DNA of 64,000 nucleotides, from positions 1-64,000 of the forward strand of contig DATJRX010000032.1 in assembly GCA_035504395.1 (NCBI GenBank), in the 5' to 3' direction. The notes below the pieces were generated by a model that was not told where the DNA came from, did not search any database, and was given only the letters and a program-made list of their open reading frames with translations. The translations under genes were made by a program, and so were the position numbers. Each line of letters begins with the position of its first letter. Position 1 is the first letter of the stretch. Positions 48,188 to 56,708 of this stretch are shown here, piece after piece. Origin of the DNA: Lutacidiplasma sp035504395. GTDB taxonomy: Archaea > Thermoplasmatota > Thermoplasmata > Lutacidiplasmatales > UBA184.

Positions 48188-48832
48188 GTGCCATCGGCCG
48201 GCGCGTCGGTCAGCGGAGCCACGGAGACAGGAGGGACCCCGCTCCACCGCTCCGATCCGGGCGCGGAGCTCCTGCGGCGCCGGATCGAGCGACCCGCGCG
48301 CCTCGGTCAGTACGTGCTCGCGACGCTCGGCGCCGTGACGGCGGCCGCAGGGGCCACGCTCTGGTTCACGGACCGATCTCCGCTCGGCCTCGCATTCACG
48401 GCCTTCGGGTTGGTGCTCGCGGCCCTCGGGGGGCTCCAGTTCCTCCTCCTGCGGCGCGACCGGGAGCACTGGCCCGACCAGGTCGTTCTCTGGGACCGCG
48501 GCGTCGAGCTGATCCTGCACAACGGCGAGGTCCGCGGGGCCGGATGGGACGACCCGGACCTCGCGCTCAACCTGATCGCCCGAGCGGCGCCCGAACCCGC
48601 GGGGCGGGAGTACCTCCTCGTATGGATGGCGGAGGGGAAGATCCCATCGGCGGAGCTCACCGCAGACGGGTTCGACCGCCTCCGTCGGGCCGCCGAACGG
48701 GAGCACCTCCTCGTGACCGAACCGCACCCACTCCGTCGCCCCGGTGGCCTCCAGTGGGTCGAGATCCGGGCGAGCACGGCGGGACGGCCCGTCGACCGAG
48801 CGAGCCGGAGCGGCGAGGCTACCGCCCCCTGA
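48188..48832 (+). CDS. Membrane protein with two N-terminal helices and soluble C-terminal domain, unknown
   Basis: A 214-residue protein of no recognised family. After 40 residues of variable N-terminus come two membrane helices (LGQYVLATLGAVTAAAGATL and FTAFGLVLAALGGLQFLLL). The remaining 120 residues form a soluble domain with VVLWDRGVELILHNGEV and YLLVWMAEGKIPSAEL, which look like beta strands then helices. There are no cysteines. The GTG at 48188 starts 15 bases after the hydrolase stop and is likely cotranscribed with it. Confidence 0.6.
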   Translation: MPSAGASVSGATETGGTPLHRSDPGAELLRRRIERPARLGQYVLATLGAVTAAAGATLWFTDRSPLGLAFTAFGLVLAALGGLQFLLLRRDREHWPDQVVLWDRGVELILHNGEVRGAGWDDPDLALNLIARAAPEPAGREYLLVWMAEGKIPSAELTADGFDRLRRAAEREHLLVTEPHPLRRPGGLQWVEIRASTAGRPVDRASRSGEATAP

Positions 48833-48891
48833 CCGGGCCGTCACCTTAAGGCGGCGGCGCGGCTCCCGCGGCCCGGGCCGGCGGTCGGGGC

Positions 48892-50235
48892 ATGGACGCG
48901 GACGAGATCCAGCGGATCGTCCGGGAGACGAACTACGTCACCTGGCGACGGCAGTCCGGCTGGAACCCCATGGTCGTGACCCGCGCCGAGGGGTCGAGCT
49001 TCTGGGACGCGGCGGGCCGCGAGTATCTCGACTTCTCTTCGCAACTGATCGCGACCAACCTCGGGCACCAGAACCCGGCGGTCGTCGCGGCGATCGCGGA
49101 GCAGGCGCGCGTCCTCAGCTACGCCGTCCCTGGGTTCGCGACCGAGCCCCGGGCCCGGTTGAGCGCCCTCCTTACGGAGGTCCTGCCGAAGGGGCTCGAC
49201 CGCTTCTTCTTCAGCACCTCGGGGACCGAGGCGAACGAGGCCGCGCTGAAGATCGCGCGCGTGGCGACGGGCCGCTCGAAGGTCGTCGCGCGCTACCGTT
49301 CGTACCACGGTGCGACCGCCGCGTCGATCTCGGTCACCGGCGAGGTGCGCCGCCGGCCGACCGAGCGCGTCGAGCGGGTCCCGGGGACGGTCTTCGCGCC
49401 CGACTGCTACTGCTACCGCTGCCCGCTCGGGCTCACCTACCCCGACTGCGGCGTAGCGTGCGCCGAGTACGTCGACTACCAGCTCGAGCGCGAGGGCGAC
49501 GTCGCGGCGATGATCGTCGAGCCGGTCGTGGGCACCAATGGGGTGATCGTGCCGGTCCCGGAGTACCTTCCCCGTCTCCGGGAGATCACGCGCAAGCACG
49601 ACGTCCTGCTGATCGCGGACGAGGTGATGAGCGCCTGGGGCCGCGTCGGCGAGTGGTTCGCCGTCGACCACTGGGGGGTCCAGCCCGACCTTCTCACGAC
49701 GGCGAAGGGGATCACCGGGGCGCACATCCCGCTCGGGCTCACCGCGACCACCGCGAAGCTCCACGACGCGTTCCGCGACGCGTACTTCCCGCACGGTCAC
49801 ACCTACGAGGCCCACCCGCTGACGCTCGCGCCCGCTGTCGCGGCGATCGGGGAATACCGACGCCTCGGGCTCCTCGAGAAGTCGCGCCGGGACGGGGCGT
49901 ACCTCCTCGAGCGCCTGACGGAGATCGGGGGCCGCCACCGATCGGTAGGGGAGGTGCGCGGGCTCGGGCTGTTCGCCGCGGTCGAGCTCGTCCGGAACCG
50001 CGCGACCAAGGCCCCGTTCAACTCGGACGAGGACAAGCTCGCGGGCCGGCCGCTCGTCGCCGAGGCCGTCGCCGCGGCGATGCTGAAGGAAGGGGTCTAC
50101 TGCGTGGCCTGGATCTCCCACCTCGTGATCGCACCTCCGCTCATCGTCACCCGCGCGGAGCTCGACCGCGGACTCGAGGTGCTCGATCGCGCGTTGGCCG
50201 TGGCGGACGCGCAGGCGGATCCGGTCCCGGCCTAG
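48892..50235 (+). CDS. Class III aminotransferase (taurine/beta-alanine-type)
   Basis: A 447-residue PLP enzyme. EYLDFSSQLIATNLGHQNP, FFSTSGTEANEAALKIAR (phosphate-binding Ser/Thr), YRSYHGATAASISVTG and IADEVMSAWGRVGEW are usual, and the Lys of TTAKGITGAHIPLGL forms the aldimine. A cysteine-rich insertion, DCYCYRCPLGLTYPDCGVAC, sits between residues about 165 and 190 and is typical of a subgroup of omega-amino acid transaminases. A TATA-like ACCTTAAGG is at 48843-48851. Its stop overlaps that of the convergent GH15 gene in a CTAG. Confidence 0.83.
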   Translation: MDADEIQRIVRETNYVTWRRQSGWNPMVVTRAEGSSFWDAAGREYLDFSSQLIATNLGHQNPAVVAAIAEQARVLSYAVPGFATEPRARLSALLTEVLPKGLDRFFFSTSGTEANEAALKIARVATGRSKVVARYRSYHGATAASISVTGEVRRRPTERVERVPGTVFAPDCYCYRCPLGLTYPDCGVACAEYVDYQLEREGDVAAMIVEPVVGTNGVIVPVPEYLPRLREITRKHDVLLIADEVMSAWGRVGEWFAVDHWGVQPDLLTTAKGITGAHIPLGLTATTAKLHDAFRDAYFPHGHTYEAHPLTLAPAVAAIGEYRRLGLLEKSRRDGAYLLERLTEIGGRHRSVGEVRGLGLFAAVELVRNRATKAPFNSDEDKLAGRPLVAEAVAAAMLKEGVYCVAWISHLVIAPPLIVTRAELDRGLEVLDRALAVADAQADPVPA

Positions 50236-52097
50236 GCGTCGGGGGCTCGGCTCCCCGCCGCGGGACCCCGCTCCCGCACGTCGAGCGCCCGGTCGAGCTC
50301 GGTCGCGGCGGTGATCAGAGCGAGGTGGGTGAACGCCTGCGGGAAGTTCCCGAGGTGCCGCCCCTTCGCGTCGATCTCCTCGCCGTAAAGCCCGAGCGGT
50401 CCGGCGCGGGCCAGGAGCCGCTCGAAGATCCGGCGCGCCCGGCCCCGCTCGCCCCGGCGGGCATAGTAGGCGACGCGCCAGAACGCGCAGGGGAGGAAGT
50501 ACCCCTCCCCGCCCGCGAGCCCGTCGGCGAGGCGGTACCGGCGGACGAACGGTTCATCGACCAGGCTCTCCTCGATCGCGTCGGCCGTCCGTACCATGAC
50601 CGGATCGTCGGCCGCGAGGAAGCCCAGGATCGGCAGCCGCAGGAGCGACGCGTCCGGCCCGTTCGCGCCGTAGTACCAGGCCAGGGCGCCGCCCCGCGCG
50701 GTCCGGCCCCGGGCGAGGACGTCCTCCGCGATCGCGGCGCGCGTCCGACGCCACCGATCGAACGGCGCGGGATAGCCGAGCCGCTCGCCGAGGTCGATCC
50801 CCCGATCGAGCGCGGCCCACGACATCGCCTTCGAGTAGACGTAGTGGCGCGGGGGGCCCCGGACCTCCCAGATCCCGTGGTCGGGCTCGCTCCACACCCG
50901 CGCCGCGTACTCGACGAGCCGGCGCAGCTGCCACCACAGGTCGAGGGAGACGACACCCCCGTGCTGCTCGAGGAGGTCGGCGACCGCGAGGACGCCCCCG
51001 TAGAGGTCGTGCTGGACCTGGTCCCGCGCGGCGTTGCCGACGCGCACGGGGCGGGACCCGCGGTAGCCGTGCAGCGAGGGGACCGTGCGCTCGGTCGGCG
51101 GGGCGCCACCGTCGACCGCGTAGAGGACCTTGAGGTGGACCTCCTCGTGCTCGAGGATGTCGAGGAGCCAATAGACGAAGTCGGTCGCCTCCTCGGTGTA
51201 CCCGAGATCGAAGAGGGCGCGGACCGCGAGCACGGTGTCGCGGACCCAGCAGAACCGGTAGTCCCAGTTGCGGCGGCCACCGATCGCTTCCGGGAGCGAC
51301 GTGGTCGGCGCCGCGACCATCGCGCCGGACGGGCGGTAGAACAGGGTCTTGAGCGTGAGCGCGGAACGCTCGACCTCGGGCCGCCACCGCCCCTCGTAGC
51401 GCATCCGGCGCGCCCACGCGCGCCACAACCGCTCGGTCTCGCGGCGGCGGCGTACCGCGTGGAACGACCCGAGCGGCGTGACCTCCTCGGCCCCCGCCGA
51501 GAGGACGAACCATCGCTCCTCGCCGGGCTGGAGCGCGAGTTCGCCGCGGGCGTGGTCGCCCGCGAGCTCGATCCGCTCGTCGGGATCGAAGGAGAGCCCG
51601 ATCGAGCCCCCGGCCCCGCGGGCGAGGATCCCGTGCTCCGAGCGCCGGAGCGAGGGCGTCGCGGCCCCGTAGGCGAACCGGGGCGCGAACGTGATCGCGA
51701 CCTTCGGGGCCCCCTCCCGCACGAGCAGCCGGCGGTGGACCTCCGACATCAGGACGCGGTCGGAGTCGATCTCGGGGCAGAAGTCCTCGAGGGCGATCGA
51801 GCCGCTCCGGTCGGCGAGCTCGGTGACGAGCACGGTCGTGCCGGGCACGTAGTGACGCCGGACGGAGCCGCGGCCGCTGGCGAGGTCGATTGAGAAGTAC
51901 CCGCCCCGCCGGGGATCGAGGAGCGCGGCGAATACGGTCGGCGAGTCGAACCGGGGGAACGCCGCCCAGTCGATCGATCCCCGGGGGCTCACGAGCAGCG
52001 CGGTCCGATTGTTGCCGATGAGGCCGTAGGACTCGATCGGGTGGACGCGCGCCGGCGGCGCGGCCGGCCGAGTTCGCGTTCGGGCTTGGGGGACCAT
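50232..52097 (-). CDS. Glycoside hydrolase family 15 (trehalase/glucoamylase-like)
   Basis: A 621-residue alpha/alpha-toroid hydrolase. The N-terminal beta domain (residues 1-235) has LIGNNRTALLVSPRGSIDWAAF. The catalytic domain has RRNWDYRFCWVRDTVLAVRA, then DHGIWEVRG with the first catalytic Glu and YGEEIDAKGRHLGNFPQAFT with the second. GH15 homologues from Thermoplasma are trehalases, and others are glucoamylases acting on maltose-type chains. There is no signal peptide, so it is probably intracellular. It is the only carbohydrate-active gene near the amine island. Confidence 0.88.
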   Translation of the reverse strand: MVPQARTRTRPAAPPARVHPIESYGLIGNNRTALLVSPRGSIDWAAFPRFDSPTVFAALLDPRRGGYFSIDLASGRGSVRRHYVPGTTVLVTELADRSGSIALEDFCPEIDSDRVLMSEVHRRLLVREGAPKVAITFAPRFAYGAATPSLRRSEHGILARGAGGSIGLSFDPDERIELAGDHARGELALQPGEERWFVLSAGAEEVTPLGSFHAVRRRRETERLWRAWARRMRYEGRWRPEVERSALTLKTLFYRPSGAMVAAPTTSLPEAIGGRRNWDYRFCWVRDTVLAVRALFDLGYTEEATDFVYWLLDILEHEEVHLKVLYAVDGGAPPTERTVPSLHGYRGSRPVRVGNAARDQVQHDLYGGVLAVADLLEQHGGVVSLDLWWQLRRLVEYAARVWSEPDHGIWEVRGPPRHYVYSKAMSWAALDRGIDLGERLGYPAPFDRWRRTRAAIAEDVLARGRTARGGALAWYYGANGPDASLLRLPILGFLAADDPVMVRTADAIEESLVDEPFVRRYRLADGLAGGEGYFLPCAFWRVAYYARRGERGRARRIFERLLARAGPLGLYGEEIDAKGRHLGNFPQAFTHLALITAATELDRALDVRERGPAAGSRAPDA

Positions 52098-52158
52098 CGG
52101 CCCCCGAGGACCGGGAGCCTGAAACCTTGTGCCCGGACCCGGTCCGGGGCGGACCCGC

Positions 52159-53607
52159 TCAGAACCAGCGCGTCGTGACGACCTTCTTGCGGGTGTAGAA
52201 CTCGATGGCGTCGCGGCCGGTGGCGTGGAGATCGCCGTAGAACGATCCCTTCCATCCGACGAACGGAAAGTACGCCGCCGGCGCGGGGACCCCGATGTTG
52301 ACGCCGAGCATCCCGGCCTCGATGCGGTGCGCGAACTCGCGCGCCGCCTTTCCGTCGCGCGTGAAGATCGCGGCGGCGTTGCCGAACCGGGCCCGGTTCG
52401 CGATCTCGATCGCCGCGTCGAGCGACGGCGCCCGGATGACGGAGAGCACGGGGCCGAAGATCTCCTCCTGGGCGATCGCCATCTCCGGTCGCACGTGGTC
52501 GAAGAGCACGGGCGCGACGAAGTACCCCCCGCTCCCCTCCGGCGCGACGCCGCGCGCCGCGACGGTCGCCCCGGCCCGGATCCCCTCGTCGATCCACTGA
52601 AGGACCCGGGCCCGGTGCTCCGGCCGGATCACCGGTCCCACGTCCGTCGCGCCCTCCTCCGCGCCCCCGAGCCGAAGTCGCCCGACCGCTTCGGCGAGTC
52701 GCGCGATCAGCGCGTCGCCGATCGGCTCGACGGCGACGACCACGCTGCCGGCGAGGCAGCGCTCCCCCGACTGCCCGAACGCGCTCGACACGATCGCGGG
52801 GACCGAGCGTTCGAGATCGGCGTCCGGCATCACGAGGAGGTGGTTCTTCGCCCCCGCGAGCGCCTGCACGCGCTTCCCGTGCGCCGCCGCGGTCGTGTAC
52901 ACGTGCCGCGCGGTCGGGGCGCTGCCGACGAAGGAGACCCCGTCGATCCCGGGGTGCGCGAGGATCGCGTTCACCGCCGCGGCGTCCCCGTGGACCAGGT
53001 TGAACGTGCCCGCCGGGAATCCGGCCTCGCCGAACAGCCGGGCCAGGATCGCCGCGGAGAGCGGCACCCGCTCGGACGGCTTGAGCACGAAGGCGTTGCC
53101 GCAGACGAGGGCGAGCGGCGCCATCCAGAGCGGGATCATGACCGGGAAATTGAACGGCGTGATCCCGGCCACCACGCCAACGGGCTGCCGGAGCAGCGTG
53201 GTGTCGACCCCGGGCGAGACGTCCTCGAGGAACGATCCCTGCAGCGTGGTCGGGGCCGACGCCGCGAACTCGACCGCCTCGATCCCACGGCGCACGGATC
53301 CGCGGGCTTCCCCCGCCGTCTTCCCGTTCTCGCGGACGACGCTTCGGACCAGGGACTCGAAGTGAGTCTCGAGGAGGCTCCTGAGCGCGAGGACCTTCCG
53401 CGCCCGCTCGGCCACCGGCACGTCCCGCCACGCGGGGAACGCCGCCCGGGCCGCCGCGACCGCGGCATCGACGTCGGCCGCGTTCGACCTCGGCACGCGG
53501 GCGAGGAGCGTCCCGGTCGACGGGTCGGGCACGTCGAGGACCCCGGACGATCGCGCCGGGACCCAGGCCCCGCCCACGAAGTTGTCCAGGGTGGGCTCGC
53601 CTGCCAT
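52159..53607 (-). CDS. mmsA: Methylmalonate-semialdehyde dehydrogenase (acylating)
   Basis: A 482-residue CoA-acylating ALDH. Landmarks are GVVAGITPFNFPVMIPLWMA, KNHLLVMPDADLERSVPA where MmsA replaces the general-base Glu with Asn, and FGQSGERCLAGSVVV with the catalytic Cys. The C-terminal NIGVPAPAAYFPFVGWKG and DAIEFYTRKKVVTTRW are near invariant in MmsA. It converts methylmalonate semialdehyde (valine, thymine) or malonate semialdehyde (beta-alanine) to propionyl- or acetyl-CoA. Its strand and position, 61 bases after the GH15 stop, make it downstream of the methyltransferase. It fits a role downstream of an omega-amino acid transaminase. Confidence 0.9.
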   Translation of the reverse strand: MAGEPTLDNFVGGAWVPARSSGVLDVPDPSTGTLLARVPRSNAADVDAAVAAARAAFPAWRDVPVAERARKVLALRSLLETHFESLVRSVVRENGKTAGEARGSVRRGIEAVEFAASAPTTLQGSFLEDVSPGVDTTLLRQPVGVVAGITPFNFPVMIPLWMAPLALVCGNAFVLKPSERVPLSAAILARLFGEAGFPAGTFNLVHGDAAAVNAILAHPGIDGVSFVGSAPTARHVYTTAAAHGKRVQALAGAKNHLLVMPDADLERSVPAIVSSAFGQSGERCLAGSVVVAVEPIGDALIARLAEAVGRLRLGGAEEGATDVGPVIRPEHRARVLQWIDEGIRAGATVAARGVAPEGSGGYFVAPVLFDHVRPEMAIAQEEIFGPVLSVIRAPSLDAAIEIANRARFGNAAAIFTRDGKAAREFAHRIEAGMLGVNIGVPAPAAYFPFVGWKGSFYGDLHATGRDAIEFYTRKKVVTTRWF

Positions 53608-53666
53608 CGCTCGCCCGGAGCGCTCGACGTTCTTGACGGTCTCGGAAGAGCGTGCGCCGCCCCGGT

Positions 53667-54476
53667 TCAGGCCCGGCGGGCGGTATAGATCGGCGTCGAC
53701 ATGTCGAAGCGGACCTTCCCGCCGAACTCCTCGCGTGCGATCCGTTCGACGGCGTCGAGGAACGTGCGCCGCCGGGCGGGGGACATCTTGAGGACGTTCC
53801 CGAAGGTCGCCCAGAGTCCCCGGACCTCCGCGGGGTCGAGCTCGACCGGGAATCGCACGACCTCGTAGTCGATGCGATCGAAATCCCCCGAGCGTCCGAG
53901 CCGGCCCAGCCGGACGGCGACCTCCCTCCGCGAGTCAAGGCGGCCCCGCCGCACCCAGGTCGGATGGCTCTCCAAGGGGCGCCAGAGGCGATGGGTCGCC
54001 CGATGGAACTCGCTGGGGTGCTCGGGGTCCCCGTGACGGTTCCACCACATCGCCCACCACCCACCGGGTCGAAGGAGCCGGGCGACCTTCGGGAGCCCCC
54101 GGCGAGCGTGGACCCAGTGGAACGAGGTCGCGGCGACCCCGAGGTCGAAGCGGCCCGCCGGGAGCGGGGCGTCCTCGAACGTGGAGCGCACGAACCGAAG
54201 CCTTCCCCCGACCGTGCCGAGGGTCCGGGCGAGGTAGCGCGCGAGGCGCGGGTCGGGCTCGACCACGTAGAGCGGGTTCGCGCCGAGCCGGAGGAGCTCG
54301 CGCGTCGCGAGGCCGGGGCCCGGCCCGATCTCGAACACGCGGGACCCGCGCGTGAGCCCGCAGCGATCCTTCAGGATCTCGAGCACCCGGGGCGGGTACG
54401 GGAGCCGGTAGCGGGCGTACCCGGACGGATCCTTGCCGAAGGTGGTCCGGCCTTCCCTCCGCAGGAGCGACGGCAT
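53667..54476 (-). CDS. SAM-dependent methyltransferase, class I
   Basis: A 269-residue methyltransferase. Motif I is VFEIGPGPGLATREL, followed by the acidic VVEPDPRLARYL, and the DLGVAATSFHWVHARRGLP region resembles the UbiE/BioC type active-site neighbourhood. A C-terminal region has EVRGLWATFGNVLKMSPARR. I chose the ATG at 54476; an ATG at 54506 would add ten residues. The acceptor is unknown. It starts a minus-strand run that continues with mmsA. It is divergent from the aminotransferase gene that follows. Confidence 0.78.
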   Translation of the reverse strand: MPSLLRREGRTTFGKDPSGYARYRLPYPPRVLEILKDRCGLTRGSRVFEIGPGPGLATRELLRLGANPLYVVEPDPRLARYLARTLGTVGGRLRFVRSTFEDAPLPAGRFDLGVAATSFHWVHARRGLPKVARLLRPGGWWAMWWNRHGDPEHPSEFHRATHRLWRPLESHPTWVRRGRLDSRREVAVRLGRLGRSGDFDRIDYEVVRFPVELDPAEVRGLWATFGNVLKMSPARRRTFLDAVERIAREEFGGKVRFDMSTPIYTARRA

Positions 54477-54550
54477 GACGGACCTCGCCGAGAAACGGAA
54501 GAACAAGAGCTTCCGGATGCCCCGGGCCCCGGCGACCGGGGCCGGGAGGG

Positions 54551-54560
54551 TTTTTGTAAG
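54551..54560 (+). promoter_or_regulatory. TATA-like element of the third aminotransferase
   Basis: TTTTTGTAAG, the only AT-rich stretch in the gap. It predicts a transcript start near 54581 and a leader of about 40 bases. Confidence 0.5.
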
Positions 54561-54622
54561 CGCAACCGGTCCGAAGGACGACGGACCGGCCGCGACCCTG
54601 GCCCGTCGAGGGAGATGGGAGT

Positions 54623-55990
54623 CTGGACCCCCGCTTTGCGAGCGCGTTTGCCGAGTACGAGCGCCGTACGCCCCGATCGCGGGAGCTCTCCGAGCGCGGC
54701 CGCCGGTGGAGCCCGCTGGGCGTCCACTCGAACTACCGGTACCTAGAACCGTACCCGTTCTACGTTCGCCGCGCGAGCGGCGTCACGCTGTGGGACGCCG
54801 ACGGGAACGACTACCTCGACTTCAACATGGGATTCGGCTCGCTGCAGAGCGGCCACGCCCATCCGAAGCTGGTCGAGGCGCTCACGCGCCAGCTGCACGA
54901 CGGCAGCATCTACGGCTACGAGTGGGAGCGGACCCCCGAGGTCGCGGAGCGGATCTGCCGCCGGTACGGGATGGACAAGGTACGGTTCAGTACCACGGGG
55001 CTCGAGGCGACGCACCACGCGATCCGGTTCGCGCGCGCGTTCACGAAGAAGCGCTACGTCCTCAAGTTCGAGGGCTCCTACCACGGGTCCCACGACTCCC
55101 TCCTGGTCGGGGTCAAGCCCCGGATCCAGGTCGCCGGACCCCCCGAGCACCCCGCCTCCGCGCCCGCCTCGCCCGGGATCCTCGCCGAGCTCTCGGAACG
55201 GACGCTCGTCGCCCCGTTCAACGATCTCGAGGCGACCCGTCGGATCGCCCGGGAGCACCGCGACGACCTCGCGGCGGTGATCGCCGAGCCGATCCCGATG
55301 AACATGGGGTTCATCGTCCCCGACCCGGCGTTCTTCCCCGGCGTGCGCGAGCTGTGCGACGAGCTCGGGGCCCTCCTGATCTTCGACGAGATCAAGACCG
55401 GCGCGAAGTACCCCCACGGCGCCTCGGAGCGCGTGGGCGCGCGACCGGACCTCCTGACGCTGGGCAAGTCGATCGCGTGCGGCGTGCCGATGTCGGCGAT
55501 CGCAGCGCGGCCCGGAGTGCTCGACGAGGTCGGACCGCGGAAGGTCGCGCACGCCGGTACGTTCAACTCCAACCCCCTCGCCATGGTCGCCTGCCTCGCG
55601 TCGCTCGACCACGTGCTCACCGACGACGCCCTCGCCCGCTCGTCCGCGCTGAACGCCCGCCTCGCGCGCGGGTACGCCGAGGTGTTCCGCGACGCGGGGG
55701 TCACCGCGCACGTCGCCGCCGATGGGGTCTCGGGGACCGTCTATTTCGCCGACCACCCGGTCCGCAACTGGCGGGACTTCCTCACCGTCGACGGCGACCG
55801 TTCGATGCTCTACTACTACCTCTGCCTGAACCGGGGGTTGATCCCCTCGGGGACCGGACCCGACGAGCAGTGGACGATCTCGGTGCAGCACACCGAGACC
55901 GACGTCGACCGCCACCTCGAGATCCTCGGAGCGGTCGCGGACGCGCTCGCCGGGGCGCCGCAGGCCGGCGAGATCGAAGAGTCCGTCTGA
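54623..55990 (+). CDS. Class III aminotransferase (GSAM-like), probable CTG start
   Basis: A PLP aminotransferase of about 455 residues from the proposed start. FAEYERRTPRSRELSERG, RRASGVTLWDADGNDYLDFN, the STTGLEATHHAIRFAR phosphate region, FEGSYHGSHDSLLVG and LIFDEIKTGAKYP all fit GSAM-type proteins; the Schiff-base Lys is in TLGKSIACGVPMSA, where the usual G-G-G is A-C-G. The homologous N-terminus begins well before the first ATG (54827). From an in-frame TAA at 54557 to 54827 there is no ATG, GTG or TTG, so the start is a rare codon (CTG 54623, GTC 54605 or similar) or the gene is damaged. GAGGGA lies 10 bases before the CTG. Confidence 0.75.
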   Translation: MDPRFASAFAEYERRTPRSRELSERGRRWSPLGVHSNYRYLEPYPFYVRRASGVTLWDADGNDYLDFNMGFGSLQSGHAHPKLVEALTRQLHDGSIYGYEWERTPEVAERICRRYGMDKVRFSTTGLEATHHAIRFARAFTKKRYVLKFEGSYHGSHDSLLVGVKPRIQVAGPPEHPASAPASPGILAELSERTLVAPFNDLEATRRIAREHRDDLAAVIAEPIPMNMGFIVPDPAFFPGVRELCDELGALLIFDEIKTGAKYPHGASERVGARPDLLTLGKSIACGVPMSAIAARPGVLDEVGPRKVAHAGTFNSNPLAMVACLASLDHVLTDDALARSSALNARLARGYAEVFRDAGVTAHVAADGVSGTVYFADHPVRNWRDFLTVDGDRSMLYYYLCLNRGLIPSGTGPDEQWTISVQHTETDVDRHLEILGAVADALAGAPQAGEIEESV

Positions 55991-56168
55991 TCCTGCGCGC
56001 GCGGGCCCGCGGGCCGGCGAGGCGCTGACGGTCGGGGGCCACCGGACGGCCATCGAACCGCGCCCCGCGCGGTGAGATGTTCGCCGAAGCGGGCGATCGA
56101 TGGAAAACCGTCCAGCGGCGCGCCCGGCCCCGATTTCTCCTCCGTCGACCTCGAGCGGCGAGCGGTGC

Positions 56169-56708
56169 ATGCCCCCATCGATCCGTCCCGCCGAGCTTGC
56201 CGACCTCCCGGCGATCGTCGAGCTGTACAACCACTACGTCCGGTCGACGGCCGCGACGTTCGAGATCGCGGAAGTTCGTCCCGAGGACAAGTCCGGGTGG
56301 TTCCACGAGCACGGCGCGTCCGGCCCGCATCGGATGCTGGTCGCGGTAGATGCCGCCGGCGGGGTGATCGGGTGGGCGACGACGAGCCCGTTCCGCCCGC
56401 GGGCCGCCTATCGGACGACCGTCGAGTCGTCGATCTACCTCCACCCCGTGGCGGTGGGCCGGGGCGTGGGTTCGCAGCTCTACGGCGCGCTCTTCGACTC
56501 GATCCGGAACGAGGACCTCGAGCGGATCGTCGCGGGGATCTCCCTTCCGAACCCGGGTTCGGTCGCGCTCCACCGCCGGTTCGGCTTCCAGCCGGTCGGG
56601 GTGTTCACGCGCGTGGGGCGGAAGTTCGATCGGTACTGGGACGTGGCGTGGTTCGAGCGACCCTTGCGCCTGCCGGCCCCGGCGCCTCCGCGGGCGCCTA
56701 CGCCGTAG
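56169..56708 (+). CDS. GNAT N-acetyltransferase, phosphinothricin/YncA (MnaT)-like
   Basis: A 179-residue acetyltransferase. The N-terminus SIRPAELADLPAIVELYNHY is the PAT/MnaT opening, FEIAEVRPED follows, and the acetyl-CoA P-loop is HPVAVGRGVGSQLYGALF. GISLPNPGSVALHRRFGF is the diagnostic C-terminal motif. Members acetylate amines such as methionine sulfoximine, phosphinothricin or amino acids. The ATG at 56169 starts the homologous region; an earlier ATG at 56100 would add 23 residues. Its last 11 bases overlap the convergent dppF gene. Confidence 0.83.
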   Translation: MPPSIRPAELADLPAIVELYNHYVRSTAATFEIAEVRPEDKSGWFHEHGASGPHRMLVAVDAAGGVIGWATTSPFRPRAAYRTTVESSIYLHPVAVGRGVGSQLYGALFDSIRNEDLERIVAGISLPNPGSVALHRRFGFQPVGVFTRVGRKFDRYWDVAWFERPLRLPAPAPPRAPTP

